Source: Deltaproteobacteria bacterium (GTDB lineage Bacteria > Desulfobacterota_C > Deferrisomatia > Deferrisomatales > JACRMM01). From it: a stretch of DNA of 16,116 nt. The notes under the pieces were generated by a model. That model saw nothing but the letters and a program-made list of their open reading frames with translations, had not been told where the DNA came from and ran no database searches. The stretch lies in assembly GCA_016218905.1 (NCBI GenBank), contig JACRCS010000098.1:1-16116 (forward strand), given 5' to 3'. Within the stretch, counting starts at the first letter, position 1. Each line of letters starts with the position of its first letter. Below are positions 6,082 through 15,121 of the stretch, one piece after another. The translations under genes were made by a program, and so were the position numbers.

Positions 6082-8484
6082 ATGACCGACCGCGTCCAGA
6101 GGCTGAAAGAGCGGCTCTCCGTCCCGGAGTTCCCCCTCTGCACGGAGAAGGCCCGCCTGGTGATGGAGTCCTTCCGCGAGACCGAGGGCGAGCCCACCAT
6201 CCTCCGCAGAGCGAAGGCGACGGCGTACTACCTCGACCACAAGTCCCTCCGCATCGAGCCGGACGAGCTGATCGTCGGGAACGTGGCCAGCAAGCCCATG
6301 GGCATGGAGGCCGGCTCACAGGGGCCGACCTGGCCGGAAGAGGAGCTGGACGAGCTCCGGCAGGCGGGCCTCGCCCTCTCCGACGAAGACGCCGCCTTTC
6401 TCCGGTCGTTGGACGAGTACTGGAAGGACAAGGGCCGGACCCTCGACGAACGCCAGGGCCAGTTCTACGACGACGAGCGGCTCTGGCCCTTCATCCGGTC
6501 CGGCATCCTCTGCCCGCCCTGGGAGGATCGAAAGCAGGGGCGCGGGGCGGCGGCAGCGGGCGTGGGCTGGGGCCTCGGGTGCGGCCTGAGCCTCATCGTC
6601 GTGGACTACGCGAAGGTGATCGAGCAGGGGCTCGAGGCCATCCTCGAGGAGGCGGAAGCGGAACTGAAGAGCCTTCGTTATAGGAGCGCCGAAGAGGTGC
6701 GGAAGGCGGACTTCCTGAGGTCCGTCAGGATCGCGCTCTCGGCCATCGTTCGGATCGCCGGGCGCTTCGCGCGCCTCGCCGCGGGGATGGCCGAAGTGGA
6801 GGCCGATCCGCGGCGCCGCCGGGAGCTGGAGGAGATCGCGGAGACCTGCCGGAGGGTCCCGGCGAAGCCGGCGCGGACCTTTCGGGAGGCCATGCAGGCC
6901 TTCTGGTTCCTCTGGCTCATGATCGCCAACGGCACCACTCCGGGAGGACGGTTCGACCAGTTCATGTATCCGCTCTATCGGAAGGACCAGGAAGCGGGGC
7001 GGATCACGGACGAGGAGGTCCTCGAGCTCCTCGAGTGCCTCCGGATCAAGATCATGCAGTACAACTTCATCGGCGGCGGCAAGCTCCAGCGCGCCAAGTG
7101 GGCGGGCCTGGCCCGCTGGCACAACTGGGTCATCGGAGGGGTCACCCCGGACGGCGAGGACGCCAGCAACGAGCTCTCGTATCTGATCCTGGAGGCGGCG
7201 AGGGAGCTGCGCACCCCCCACCACACCATTACCCTCCGGGTGCACGACGGGACGCCCGAGCCGCTCCTGCTGAAGGCCCTGGAGGTCGTGAAGACAGGCC
7301 TCGGCCTGCCGGCCTTCGTGGGAGACAAGTCGTACATCGACTACCTCACGGGCCAGGGGGTGCCCTTGCGGGACGCGCGGGACTACGCCCTCGCCGGCTG
7401 CCTCGACGTGAACCTGGCGGGAAAGTCGAGGACCCACGCCATCGGCATGTTCATCGTCCCCAAGGTCCTCGAGATCACGCTGAACAACGGCGTGGACCCG
7501 CGGACGGGCAAGCAGCTCGGCCCCCGCACCGGCGAGTTCGCGAACTTCGCGACCTTCGAGGAGTTCGTCGCGGCCTTGAAGACCCAGCTCGCGCACTTCA
7601 TGGGCCTCGCGGCGGAGGAGCACAACATCCTCCTCCAGGCGCAGAGGGAGCTCTTTCCGGACCCGGTCCACTCCGCCCTGATGGACGACGCCATCCGGGT
7701 CGGGCGGGACGTCCTCGACCGCGTGATGCCCTTCGAGAACGGCTCCGCCCTGAACCTCGTCGGGATGATCAACGTGGCGGACTCCCTGGCCGCCGTGAAA
7801 CGCGTGGTCTTCGACGAGAAGCTCGCCACCGCCGCCGAGCTGAAGGCGGCCCTCGACGCGAACTGGCAGGGGGACCGGTACCAGGCCCTCCGGAAGCTCT
7901 GCGTCGCCGCCCCCAAGTACGGAAACGGCGACGCGTACGTGGATGCCATCGCGGCCGACCTCTACCGGTTCTGGGCCGACACGGCAGTGACCTTCCCGAC
8001 CGCCTGGGGAGGGACGACGAAGCCCACCGGGATCTCCATCACGGCCCACGTCCCGGGCGGCGCCCTCACCGGGGCGACCCCGGACGGCCGCTACGCCGGC
8101 GAGACCCTCGCCGACGGAACCATCTCTCCGGCCCAGGGGAGGGACACGGCCGGGCCGACGGCGGTGCTGCGGAGCGCGATGGCCATCGACCAGGCGCCCT
8201 ACCAGGCGACGCTCCTCAACATGAAGTTCCACCCCTCGGCCCTGGCCACGAAAGAGGACCTCGCCAAGCTCGCCGCGCTCATCAAGGTGTACTTCCGCGC
8301 GGGCGGCAAGCACGTGCAGTTCAACATCGTGGACAAGGAGATGCTGCTCGAGGCCCAGGCCGAGCCGCAGAGACACCGGGACCTCGTCGTGCGGGTGGCC
8401 GGCTACAGCGCGTACTTCGTCAACCTGGGAAAGCCCACCCAGGACGAGATCATCTCCCGGACCGGGCACGAGCTGGCCGCCTGA
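6082..8484 (+). CDS. Glycyl radical enzyme (PFL/GRE family), substrate unknown
   Basis: 800 aa, about the length of glycerol dehydratase or HypD-type GREs. The glycyl radical loop is RVAGYSAYF, with radical Gly774 followed by the usual I-RTGHEL tail. The thiyl radical Cys440 sits in DYALAGCLDVN. Other family blocks include EGEPTILRRAKA, PDELIVGN, GRFDQFMYPLY (289-299) and GGVTPDGEDASNELSYL. The chemistry would be radical C-H abstraction leading to elimination, decarboxylation or a similar step, in the cytosol under anoxia. Odd points: Asp442 replaces the Glu two residues after the Cys in characterised dehydratases and C-N/C-S lyases. The block preceding Asp175-Tyr176 lacks the His often found there, and the pre-GRFDQ segment reads NGTTPGG rather than an NGH-type motif. 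It is therefore unlikely to be a standard glycerol, propanediol, choline or isethionate enzyme. The start at 6082 follows GGGAGAAGG; TTG 6049 and ATG 6058 are in-frame alternatives. First gene of the operon. Confidence 0.93.
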   Translation: MTDRVQRLKERLSVPEFPLCTEKARLVMESFRETEGEPTILRRAKATAYYLDHKSLRIEPDELIVGNVASKPMGMEAGSQGPTWPEEELDELRQAGLALSDEDAAFLRSLDEYWKDKGRTLDERQGQFYDDERLWPFIRSGILCPPWEDRKQGRGAAAAGVGWGLGCGLSLIVVDYAKVIEQGLEAILEEAEAELKSLRYRSAEEVRKADFLRSVRIALSAIVRIAGRFARLAAGMAEVEADPRRRRELEEIAETCRRVPAKPARTFREAMQAFWFLWLMIANGTTPGGRFDQFMYPLYRKDQEAGRITDEEVLELLECLRIKIMQYNFIGGGKLQRAKWAGLARWHNWVIGGVTPDGEDASNELSYLILEAARELRTPHHTITLRVHDGTPEPLLLKALEVVKTGLGLPAFVGDKSYIDYLTGQGVPLRDARDYALAGCLDVNLAGKSRTHAIGMFIVPKVLEITLNNGVDPRTGKQLGPRTGEFANFATFEEFVAALKTQLAHFMGLAAEEHNILLQAQRELFPDPVHSALMDDAIRVGRDVLDRVMPFENGSALNLVGMINVADSLAAVKRVVFDEKLATAAELKAALDANWQGDRYQALRKLCVAAPKYGNGDAYVDAIAADLYRFWADTAVTFPTAWGGTTKPTGISITAHVPGGALTGATPDGRYAGETLADGTISPAQGRDTAGPTAVLRSAMAIDQAPYQATLLNMKFHPSALATKEDLAKLAALIKVYFRAGGKHVQFNIVDKEMLLEAQAEPQRHRDLVVRVAGYSAYFVNLGKPTQDEIISRTGHELAA

Positions 8485-8516
8485 GCGGCTCCCCGAAAGG
8501 CGTCGGAAAAGGACGA

Positions 8517-9446
8517 ATGGGCCAGACGGCAGCGGACGCGGAGGGAACCGTCTTCAACGTCCAGCGCTACTCGATCCACGACGGTCCGGGCATCCGGACC
8601 ACCGTCTTCCTGAAGGGCTGCCCCCTCTCCTGCCTCTGGTGTCAGAACCCGGAGTCCCAGCGGGCGAGGCCCGAGCTCTTCTTCGCCCGGGAGAAGTGCA
8701 CGGGCTGCGGCGCGTGTGTCGCCGTCTGCCCCGCCGGAGCGGTGGAGCTCCGGGAAGGCGCGGCACGGACGGACCGGGGCCGCTGTACCGGCTCGGGGTC
8801 CTGCGTCTCCGTCTGCCCCAACGAGGCCCGCAGCGTCATGGGCCGGCGCGCGACGGCCGGCGAGCTCTTTCGGGAAGCGGCGGCCGACGCGGTCTTCTAC
8901 GAGGGGTCGGGCGGCGGGGTGACGCTGAGCGGCGGAGAGCCCCTCGCCCAGCCCACGTTCTCGAAGAGCCTCCTCGAGCTCTGCCGGGAGGCCGGCATCC
9001 ACCGGGCGGTGGAGACCTGCGGACACGCCGCGTGGAACGTGGCGCGGGAAGTGCTCGAGCTGGCGGACCTCGTGCTCTACGACCTGAAGCACATGGACCC
9101 GGCCGAGCACGCGCGGTGCACGGGCGTGCCGAACGCGCTCCTCCTCGAGAACGCCCGCCGGGTCCGCCACGAGCTCGGCAAGCCCATGCTCGCGCGGGTC
9201 CCCGTGGTGCCCGGGTACAACGACTCGGCCGAGAACGTCCGCGCCACGGCGAGGTTCGTCGCCGAAGAGCTCGACCGCTCGGTCCGGGTCCACCTCATCC
9301 CGTACCACCGGCTCGGGAGCTCCAAGCTCGAGCGGCTCGAGAGTGCGCAGCCGCAGGCGTCTATCGAGCCGCCCTCGGAGGAGCACCTCGCCGGGCTCCG
9401 ACGGGTCGTCGAATCCTTCGGGCTGGAAGTCGCGATCGGGGGCTGA
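8517..9446 (+). CDS. Glycyl radical enzyme activase (radical SAM)
   Basis: 309 aa. It generates the glycyl radical on its partner GRE from S-adenosylmethionine. The radical-SAM cluster motif is CPLSCLWC (C35, C39, C42: CX3CX2C), preceded by the family block IHDGPGIRTTVFLKG. SGGEP (138-142) contacts the SAM amino group, and YDLKHMD follows further on. Between them lies the ferredoxin-like insert typical of these activases. The first site is a full CX2CX2CX3CP (C61, C64, C67, C71). The second reads CTGSGSCVSVCP, where Ser93 replaces the second cysteine, so that cluster has only three Cys ligands or is altered. It starts 33 bases after the GRE stop with AAAAGGA upstream of the ATG, and clearly partners the preceding gene. 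Confidence 0.95.
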   Translation: MGQTAADAEGTVFNVQRYSIHDGPGIRTTVFLKGCPLSCLWCQNPESQRARPELFFAREKCTGCGACVAVCPAGAVELREGAARTDRGRCTGSGSCVSVCPNEARSVMGRRATAGELFREAAADAVFYEGSGGGVTLSGGEPLAQPTFSKSLLELCREAGIHRAVETCGHAAWNVAREVLELADLVLYDLKHMDPAEHARCTGVPNALLLENARRVRHELGKPMLARVPVVPGYNDSAENVRATARFVAEELDRSVRVHLIPYHRLGSSKLERLESAQPQASIEPPSEEHLAGLRRVVESFGLEVAIGG

Positions 9447-9458
9447 GTGAGGAAACGG

Positions 9459-11375
9459 ATGGAGACCGAGCTGTCGACGCTCGACGCCAGGAGGGAGAGG
9501 GCGGGCATCTTCCGCAATCCCCTGAAGGCCCTCGTCCACGCCATGGGCCTGGTCGGCAGCTTCCTCTTCGTGGCCGTGGCCTTCGTCGTGGTCTTCGAGG
9601 TGATCGCCCGCGGGGTGTTCAAGCTTCCCCAGTTGTGGACCGGCGAAACCGCCGGCTTCCTGACGATCATCGGCGCCTTCTTCATGTTCGCGTACACCCT
9701 TCAGGAGAAGGGGCATACGCGGGTGGACTTCATCAGCGCCCACCTCTCCCCCAGGGCGAACTACGTCCTGAACCTCTTCAACACCTGCCTCAGCCTCGTC
9801 TTCTGCGCGGTCCTGACCTACACCGGCGTGAAGATGGTGATCAGTTCCCGGGCCATGGAAGAGGGCTCTCAGGTGCTCCAGTTGCCGCTCTGGATCTTCC
9901 AGTGCTGCGTGCCCCTTTCGGGGCTCGCGATGTTTCTCGTCCTCCTCCGGTTCCTCAAGGAGGACATTCTCGTGAAGCGACACGGGGAAGAGCTCGTGTC
10001 GAGCTCCCCGGGCTGGCGGGCGCGGGACTTCGTGCCGACCCTGGTCTTCGGGGGAGGTTTCGTCGCGGGCATCGTCCTCCTCAAGATCTCGGTCCCCCTC
10101 GGGCTCCTGACCCTGTTCGTGTCGCTCCTCTTCAACGGCATGCCGGTCGCCTACTCCATGGGGCTCTTCGGGATCGTCGGGCTCTACGTCTTCCTGGGCA
10201 ACTTTTCGAGCCTCATGAACGTGCCGATGGTCGCCTACGGCGCCATCGATTCCCAGGTGGTGATCGCGTTTCCCCTCTTCTTCCTGTCGGGCTCGATCCT
10301 CAGCGCGGGGAAGCTCGGCCCGAGGATCTTCCACTTCACCAACGCGCTGGTCCGCCACCTGCCGGGCGGCATCGGCATCGCGTCGATCGTCTTCTGCGGC
10401 ATCTTCGCGGCCATGACGGGCTCCAGCGTCGCCGTGGCGGCCGCGATCAGCGTCATCGCCCTGCCCGAGATGCTGAAGCGCGGCTACAGCCGGCAGACCA
10501 GCATCGGCCTGCTGGCGGCCGGCGGGACCCTCGGGATCCTCTTTCCGCCGAGCGTGGGGCTGATCTTCTACTCGGCCCTGACGCAGGAGTCGATCGCGAA
10601 GCTCTTCATGGCTGCGGTGATCCCGGGCGTCCTCCTCTGTCTCCTGTTCATCGCGTACGTCGCCTGGGTGGGCACGCGGGACAAGAACATCCAGAGGGAC
10701 GAGCGGGCGAGCCTGAAGGAGATCCTCGAAGCGGGCAAAGAGGCCTCCGGCGGCCTGGTCGTCATCCTCATCATCATGGGAGGGATCTACTCGGGCTTCT
10801 TCACCGTCACCGAAGCCGGGGCCGTGGCCGTGCTGTACGGCATCTTCCTGACCGTCTTCTGGTACAAGACGATGACCTGGTCCGAGTTGAAGGCCTGCGT
10901 CCTGAAGGCCGGCAAGATGTGCGGGATGCTCAACCTCATCCTCGTCGCCGCCAGCATCGCGGCCGTCTTCATCACCATGTCCCACGTGACCCAGGATCTC
11001 CTCGCGTACCTGAACACGCTGGCGATGCCGAAGTGGCTCTTCATCGCCATCGTCATGGTCCTGCTCATCATCCTCGGCGGCCCGCTCGAAGCCATCTCGA
11101 TCACGGTGATCACGGTTCCGATCCTCTACCCCATCCTCACGTCGCTCGGCTTCAACGGCATCTGGTTCGGCGTGGTGAGCGTGATCGTCTCCGAGCTCGC
11201 GATCATCTCGCCGCCGGAGGGCATGAACCTCTTCGTCCTGCAGGAGATCTCGAAGGGCACGACGGCCGAGGTCTCGAAGGCGGTGCTCCCGTTCCTCGCC
11301 ATCATGGCGATCCATCTGCTCCTGGTCCTTCTCTTCCCGTCCCTGACGCTCTGGCTTCCGAGCCTCGGCGGGTGA
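9459..11375 (+). CDS. TRAP transporter fused permease (DctQ-DctM)
   Basis: 638 aa inner-membrane protein. The first ~170 residues form the small DctQ-type subunit: four hydrophobic segments, with WTGETAGFLTIIGAFF and KGHTRVDF blocks. A short linker leads to the large DctM-type subunit (about 205-635), which has the conserved FAAMTGSSVAVAAAIS and AGGTLGILFPPSVGLI motifs of the ion-coupled channel. TRAP systems import organic acids, sulfonates and related solutes, driven by a sodium or proton gradient. The ATG at 9459 has GAGGA at good spacing. An in-frame GTG at 9447, directly after the activase stop, would add four residues. The very tight spacing to the activase supports one transcript. The Q-M fusion is a known variant. 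Confidence 0.94.
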   Translation: METELSTLDARRERAGIFRNPLKALVHAMGLVGSFLFVAVAFVVVFEVIARGVFKLPQLWTGETAGFLTIIGAFFMFAYTLQEKGHTRVDFISAHLSPRANYVLNLFNTCLSLVFCAVLTYTGVKMVISSRAMEEGSQVLQLPLWIFQCCVPLSGLAMFLVLLRFLKEDILVKRHGEELVSSSPGWRARDFVPTLVFGGGFVAGIVLLKISVPLGLLTLFVSLLFNGMPVAYSMGLFGIVGLYVFLGNFSSLMNVPMVAYGAIDSQVVIAFPLFFLSGSILSAGKLGPRIFHFTNALVRHLPGGIGIASIVFCGIFAAMTGSSVAVAAAISVIALPEMLKRGYSRQTSIGLLAAGGTLGILFPPSVGLIFYSALTQESIAKLFMAAVIPGVLLCLLFIAYVAWVGTRDKNIQRDERASLKEILEAGKEASGGLVVILIIMGGIYSGFFTVTEAGAVAVLYGIFLTVFWYKTMTWSELKACVLKAGKMCGMLNLILVAASIAAVFITMSHVTQDLLAYLNTLAMPKWLFIAIVMVLLIILGGPLEAISITVITVPILYPILTSLGFNGIWFGVVSVIVSELAIISPPEGMNLFVLQEISKGTTAEVSKAVLPFLAIMAIHLLLVLLFPSLTLWLPSLGG

Positions 11376-11419
11376 GCGGTGTCGAGACTCCGACCGGGAA
11401 ACACGCAAAGGAGGCATTC

Positions 11420-12421
11420 ATGAACAGGCGGACCTTTCTCGCGACCGCGGCGCTCCTGTCCGGGTTCGTCGCCCAGACCGCCGGGGCGGCACCGCTCACC
11501 ATCCGCTTCAGCGTCGCGATGCCGCCCCACAACTTCATGACGAAGCAGTGCTACGAGTGGGCGAAGCTCGTCGAGCAGAACTCCGGAGGAGAGCTGAAGG
11601 TCCAGATCTTCGACTCCGCACAGCTCTATAAGGACAACGAGGTCATCAAGGCCGTCCAGACCGGAGCGGTCGACGCCGCCCTGCTGGGAAGCCCCTGGCT
11701 GGGGACGCAGCTGGTTCCGGGCATGAGGGTCTTCCAGATGCCGTTCCTGATCGACAGCGTCGACGACATGGCCAAGGTGTACCACTCGAAGGTGGGCGAG
11801 TCGTGGAGGGCCACCGCCGAACGCAAGGGCGTGAAGCTCGTCGGCCTGCTCATCCACCCCTCGCCCGAGGACCAGCTGATCGCCACCGTAAAGCCGGTCA
11901 AGGTGCCGGCGGACCTGAAGGGGATGACGATCCGCGTCATCGGACCCGACGACGCCGCCGTCATCAAGAAGTGGGGAGCCGCCCCGTCGTTCATCCCGGG
12001 GATGGACGTCTACCCGGCCCTCCAGAGGGGCACGATACAGGGAGCCATCGGCTCCGTCATGCTGCAGGTCGAGCTCAAGCGCTACGAGGTCGCGCCCTAC
12101 GCCGTCTTCATGCCGATCGCCGGAGCCCAGGCCTACTACGGGATCAACAAGGCGTTCTTCGATAAACTCTCGCCGAAGCAACAGAAGGCCATCGTCGACG
12201 CCGGCGAGACCATGGACAAGCGGACCAAGGAGCTCACGATGAAGGAGCTCGCGACGCACATGACCGAGCTGAAGACGAAGATGAAGGGGCTCCACACACC
12301 CACCGCGCAAGAGATGGCGCAGTGGAAGCAGGGGATCACCGAGCTCTGGCCCACCCTCGTCGGCGACAACAAGGACCTGGCGAGCGCCCTTCAGGAAACG
12401 CGAGCCATTCTGGGGAATTAA
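11420..12421 (+). CDS. dctP: TRAP transporter periplasmic substrate-binding protein (DctP family)
   Basis: 333 aa. The N-terminal signal peptide (about 1-23) has MNRRTFLA, close to the twin-arginine RRxFL motif, so Tat export is possible. The mature part shows the DctP fold pattern: LTIRFSVAMPPHN, then LVEQNSGGELKVQIF, then GMTIRVIG with Arg172. That Arg is the conserved residue that in characterised members binds the substrate's carboxylate or other anionic group. Next come GAAPSFIPGMDVYPALQRGTIQGA and the C-terminal helices. It delivers substrate to the DctQM permease. The usual VDGAE-like segment reads IQGAIG, which may affect specificity. It has an ideal AAAGGAGG site before the ATG and is the last gene of the operon. 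An anionic substrate for the GRE is therefore likely (inference). Confidence 0.94.
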   Translation: MNRRTFLATAALLSGFVAQTAGAAPLTIRFSVAMPPHNFMTKQCYEWAKLVEQNSGGELKVQIFDSAQLYKDNEVIKAVQTGAVDAALLGSPWLGTQLVPGMRVFQMPFLIDSVDDMAKVYHSKVGESWRATAERKGVKLVGLLIHPSPEDQLIATVKPVKVPADLKGMTIRVIGPDDAAVIKKWGAAPSFIPGMDVYPALQRGTIQGAIGSVMLQVELKRYEVAPYAVFMPIAGAQAYYGINKAFFDKLSPKQQKAIVDAGETMDKRTKELTMKELATHMTELKTKMKGLHTPTAQEMAQWKQGITELWPTLVGDNKDLASALQETRAILGN

Positions 12422-12441
12422 CCCTCTCGGTGCTGCTTCTC

Positions 12442-12541
12442 CGGCGTCGAGCCTCTCCGTATTCGGAGGGCTCGGCCGGCCTGCGTGGGCAGACGACCGT
12501 GACCACTTGAGGGACGGGGCGAGAGCTCGGGCTCGACGCCG
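12442..12541. terminator. Inverted repeats between convergent operon and chemoreceptor genes
   Basis: Two nested structures lie between the dctP stop and the chemoreceptor stop. An inner hairpin at 12449-12473 pairs GAGCC(T)CTCCG with CGGAGGGCTC around TATT. A wider perfect 12-bp inverted repeat, CGGCGTCGAGCC (12442-12453) and GGCTCGACGCCG (12530-12541), flanks it. Neither is followed by a U-run. They are placed to block read-through in both directions, but termination is inferred from position only. Confidence 0.4.
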
Positions 12542-12553
12542 AAGTCCCGCCCC

Positions 12554-15028
12554 TCAGACGTGGAACCAGCTCGTCGTCTCGTTGAGCCCGAGGGCGATCC
12601 TCGAGAGCTCCTCCGCCGTCCCCTTCATCTCGGCGGAAGAGCTGCGGAGCTGACGGGTGACGTCGGCGATCTTCTCGGCGTTCTGAGAGACCTCGGTCGA
12701 GGTGGTCGCCTGCTCCTCCATGGCCGCCGCGATTTGCTCCACCATCTTCGCCACGCTGCCCACGCTCGCCACGATGCCGTCGATCACTTCGAGCGTGCGC
12801 TCCATCTGCCTCGAGACGTTGGCGACCGAATCCTTCTGAGACTGCATCGACTTCACGGAGGTGCCGATCTGCCGGCGCATCCGGTCGATGGTGCGGGAGA
12901 CGTCGTTTACGGACAGTGCCGTCTTCTCCGCGAGTTGCCGGACGTTTTCGGCGACCACGGCGAAGCCTCGGCCCTGATCGCCCGCGCGAGCCGCTTCGAT
13001 GGCCGCGTTGAGGGCCAGCAAGTTCGTCTGGTCTGCGATCTCGCGGATCAGGTCGATCACCTCGTGGATCTCGTCGGAGCTCTTGCCGAGCGACTCGATC
13101 TCGACGGCGGACTCGTTCACGGTCTTCACGAAGCGCGTGAGCTCGGCTCCGCTTCCGTCGATGATCGCCTTGCCCTCCTGGGCGAGCTTCTCCATCGAGG
13201 CGGCGGCTGCGGCCGTCTCGGCGGCGTTCTTCGCCACGTCGTCGGTGGTCTGGGACATCTGCTCCATCGCGACGGCGACCTGCTCCACCTGGGAGCTCTG
13301 CTCTTCCGATCCCTGGTCCAGAGAGTGGGCGGTGGCGGACAGCTCCTCCGAGCTGGAGGCGAGGCCTTCCGTCGTGATGCGGATCCTGCCGACGATCTCC
13401 TTCAGGTTCGACACCATCGCAGCCATGGACTGCTCGACCCGGCCGATCTCGTCGCCGGTGGGGGCACCAAAGTCGTGGGCCAGGTTTCCCGACGCGATCT
13501 TCCGGGTGGCCTCCATGAGCCGGGCGAGGCTCGCGGAAATGGAGCGATAGATCCAGGTGGCGAAGCCGATGCCGAAGGCCACCGAGACGAGGCCGATTCC
13601 CAGGATCAACCAACGGCTGAAGGAGACGGTCCGGTTGACCTCCGCGATGGACTGCTCCTGCGCTCCACGCGCCGTCGCCATGGTGCCTTTGGCCTCCTCG
13701 GCCTCCTTGAGCACGAGGCGCCTCAGCCGCTCCATGGCCGCAGCCGCTTTGGCTCTCATGGCGAGGTCGTTCCTGACGTTGGCGACGATGCCGTTTTGCG
13801 CGAAGAGCAGCTCTCTCACGGCGCGGAGGCCGCCGATGGCGTTTTCGACGAGCTTGCGCTGTTCCTTCGCCCCGAGCTCCCCGAGCGTCGCGTCGAGGGT
13901 CTTCGCCACCTTCTCGGCCCTGCCGAAGACGTCCGAGAGCGAGGCTTCGAGCGCCTCGACCTCCTGGCTCCCGGCGGCGGTGAAGAGCCGGGTCGCCAGC
14001 CCCTCGGCCGAGAGGCCGAGGGTGGTGAGCTCGGAACTCGCCTGGAGGACTGCGGTGGCCTTCGTCGCCTGTCCGAAGATGCTCGTCTGCTGCGCCGCCT
14101 CCTGGCGGTACTGCTCCTCTGCGGTCTGGAGCTCGGCCTGAAGGAGCGACAGCAGGAGGCGAGTGCTGTCCACGATCTCCTTGGCCGCCGCCTCGTACCG
14201 GCTTCGAAGCTCGGGCGAGGGTCGCTCGACCAGGTCCTGCTTGGCCGTGTGAGCCTTTTCGATCATCTCCCTCATTGCCTTGATCTGCCGGACGAACTCG
14301 CCGTCGCGCAGGATCTGGGCCTCCTTCGAGAGCTCGCCGACGGAGAGGCCGACGTTGATCGCGTGTTTGTTCCCGATGAGCTGCAGCAGCTCGAGCGCGG
14401 CCTTGTCCTGGGCCTCCTTCAGCTCGGAGCACCAGAGCTGGAGCTCTTTCAGGTTCATGTTGACCGCCTCGATCTGCCGCAGGCGGGCCGCGAGGACCTT
14501 GGCCTTGCCCATCGAGGTCTCGTACCGCGACGCGCGGGAGGCTTGGAGGCTGCGGATCTTCTGCTCCAGGATCTTCAATCTCTGCGCGACATCGGCCAGT
14601 CCTCCCCGGAGCCCGGCATTTGCGGTCTGGGCGCTCTGCTGGACCTTGAGCCGCTCCTCCGTCACCCGAAGGAGCTCCCTGGCTTCGGTCGAGAGATCGC
14701 GGTAAGCGCCCGCCTTCCGGTCCGAGAGGAGGGCCTCCAGCGCGTCTTCCGCCTTTTTGACCTCGCCGAGGCTCGCTTCCGCGTCCCGCCGGAACTGCCG
14801 GAGCTCCGCTTCGTGGGCCGAGGAACCGACCTTCACGAGGTCGGCGGTGGCCGCGTGGATCGCCCTCTGGAGCTCCATGCTGCGGGTCTGGAAGGGAGTG
14901 CTCCTCTCGGTCAGGTCGAAGAGCCTGCGCTGGACGAAGCCCATGCCGATGAGGCTGGCGACCACCACCGCCGCGCAGACGCAGAGGATCAGGCCGCAGT
15001 TCAGGGTCAGCTTAGATTTGATCGTCAT
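12554..15028 (-). CDS. Methyl-accepting chemotaxis protein with long helical sensor domain
   Basis: 824 aa. TM1 is about 9-31, a periplasmic region about 32-472, TM2 about 473-495 ([22 protein letters not shown]), then a HAMP domain and a long cytoplasmic coiled coil. The signalling tip is [22 protein letters not shown] near residues 660-690, the region that contacts CheA and CheW. The chain ends in WFHV; whether this tethers modification enzymes is unknown. The sensor region (~440 residues) is far longer than a normal four-helix bundle. It is almost entirely helical and Ala/Glu/Leu/Arg-rich, with no PAS or Cache signature I can see. I started at ATG 15028, which places TM1 at the N-terminus with GAAGGGAG upstream; a TTG at 15082 would add 18 residues. 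It is convergent with the TRAP operon, so sensing of the same substrate is possible but unproven. Confidence 0.94.
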   Translation of the reverse strand: MTIKSKLTLNCGLILCVCAAVVVASLIGMGFVQRRLFDLTERSTPFQTRSMELQRAIHAATADLVKVGSSAHEAELRQFRRDAEASLGEVKKAEDALEALLSDRKAGAYRDLSTEARELLRVTEERLKVQQSAQTANAGLRGGLADVAQRLKILEQKIRSLQASRASRYETSMGKAKVLAARLRQIEAVNMNLKELQLWCSELKEAQDKAALELLQLIGNKHAINVGLSVGELSKEAQILRDGEFVRQIKAMREMIEKAHTAKQDLVERPSPELRSRYEAAAKEIVDSTRLLLSLLQAELQTAEEQYRQEAAQQTSIFGQATKATAVLQASSELTTLGLSAEGLATRLFTAAGSQEVEALEASLSDVFGRAEKVAKTLDATLGELGAKEQRKLVENAIGGLRAVRELLFAQNGIVANVRNDLAMRAKAAAAMERLRRLVLKEAEEAKGTMATARGAQEQSIAEVNRTVSFSRWLILGIGLVSVAFGIGFATWIYRSISASLARLMEATRKIASGNLAHDFGAPTGDEIGRVEQSMAAMVSNLKEIVGRIRITTEGLASSSEELSATAHSLDQGSEEQSSQVEQVAVAMEQMSQTTDDVAKNAAETAAAAASMEKLAQEGKAIIDGSGAELTRFVKTVNESAVEIESLGKSSDEIHEVIDLIREIADQTNLLALNAAIEAARAGDQGRGFAVVAENVRQLAEKTALSVNDVSRTIDRMRRQIGTSVKSMQSQKDSVANVSRQMERTLEVIDGIVASVGSVAKMVEQIAAAMEEQATTSTEVSQNAEKIADVTRQLRSSSAEMKGTAEELSRIALGLNETTSWFHV

Positions 15029-15121
15029 CTTTCGTCTCCCTTCGCGGGGAGGGGACGAACCCCCCTTCAATGGCCGGCGCAAAATGAGGTCTGACCCGGG
15101 AGCGGGCGTTTTCGTGTAAGG

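Noticed and set aside
8403..11417. Minus-strand open frame of 1004 codons opposite GRE, activase and TRAP genes
   Set aside because: Composition is Arg/His/Asp/Glu/Gly-rich with no domain, as expected from the complement of high-GC coding DNA. The plus strand has four clear families with ribosome sites.
12560..15094. Plus-strand frame of 844 codons opposite the chemoreceptor
   Set aside because: The minus strand carries an unmistakable chemoreceptor; this frame is its antisense shadow.
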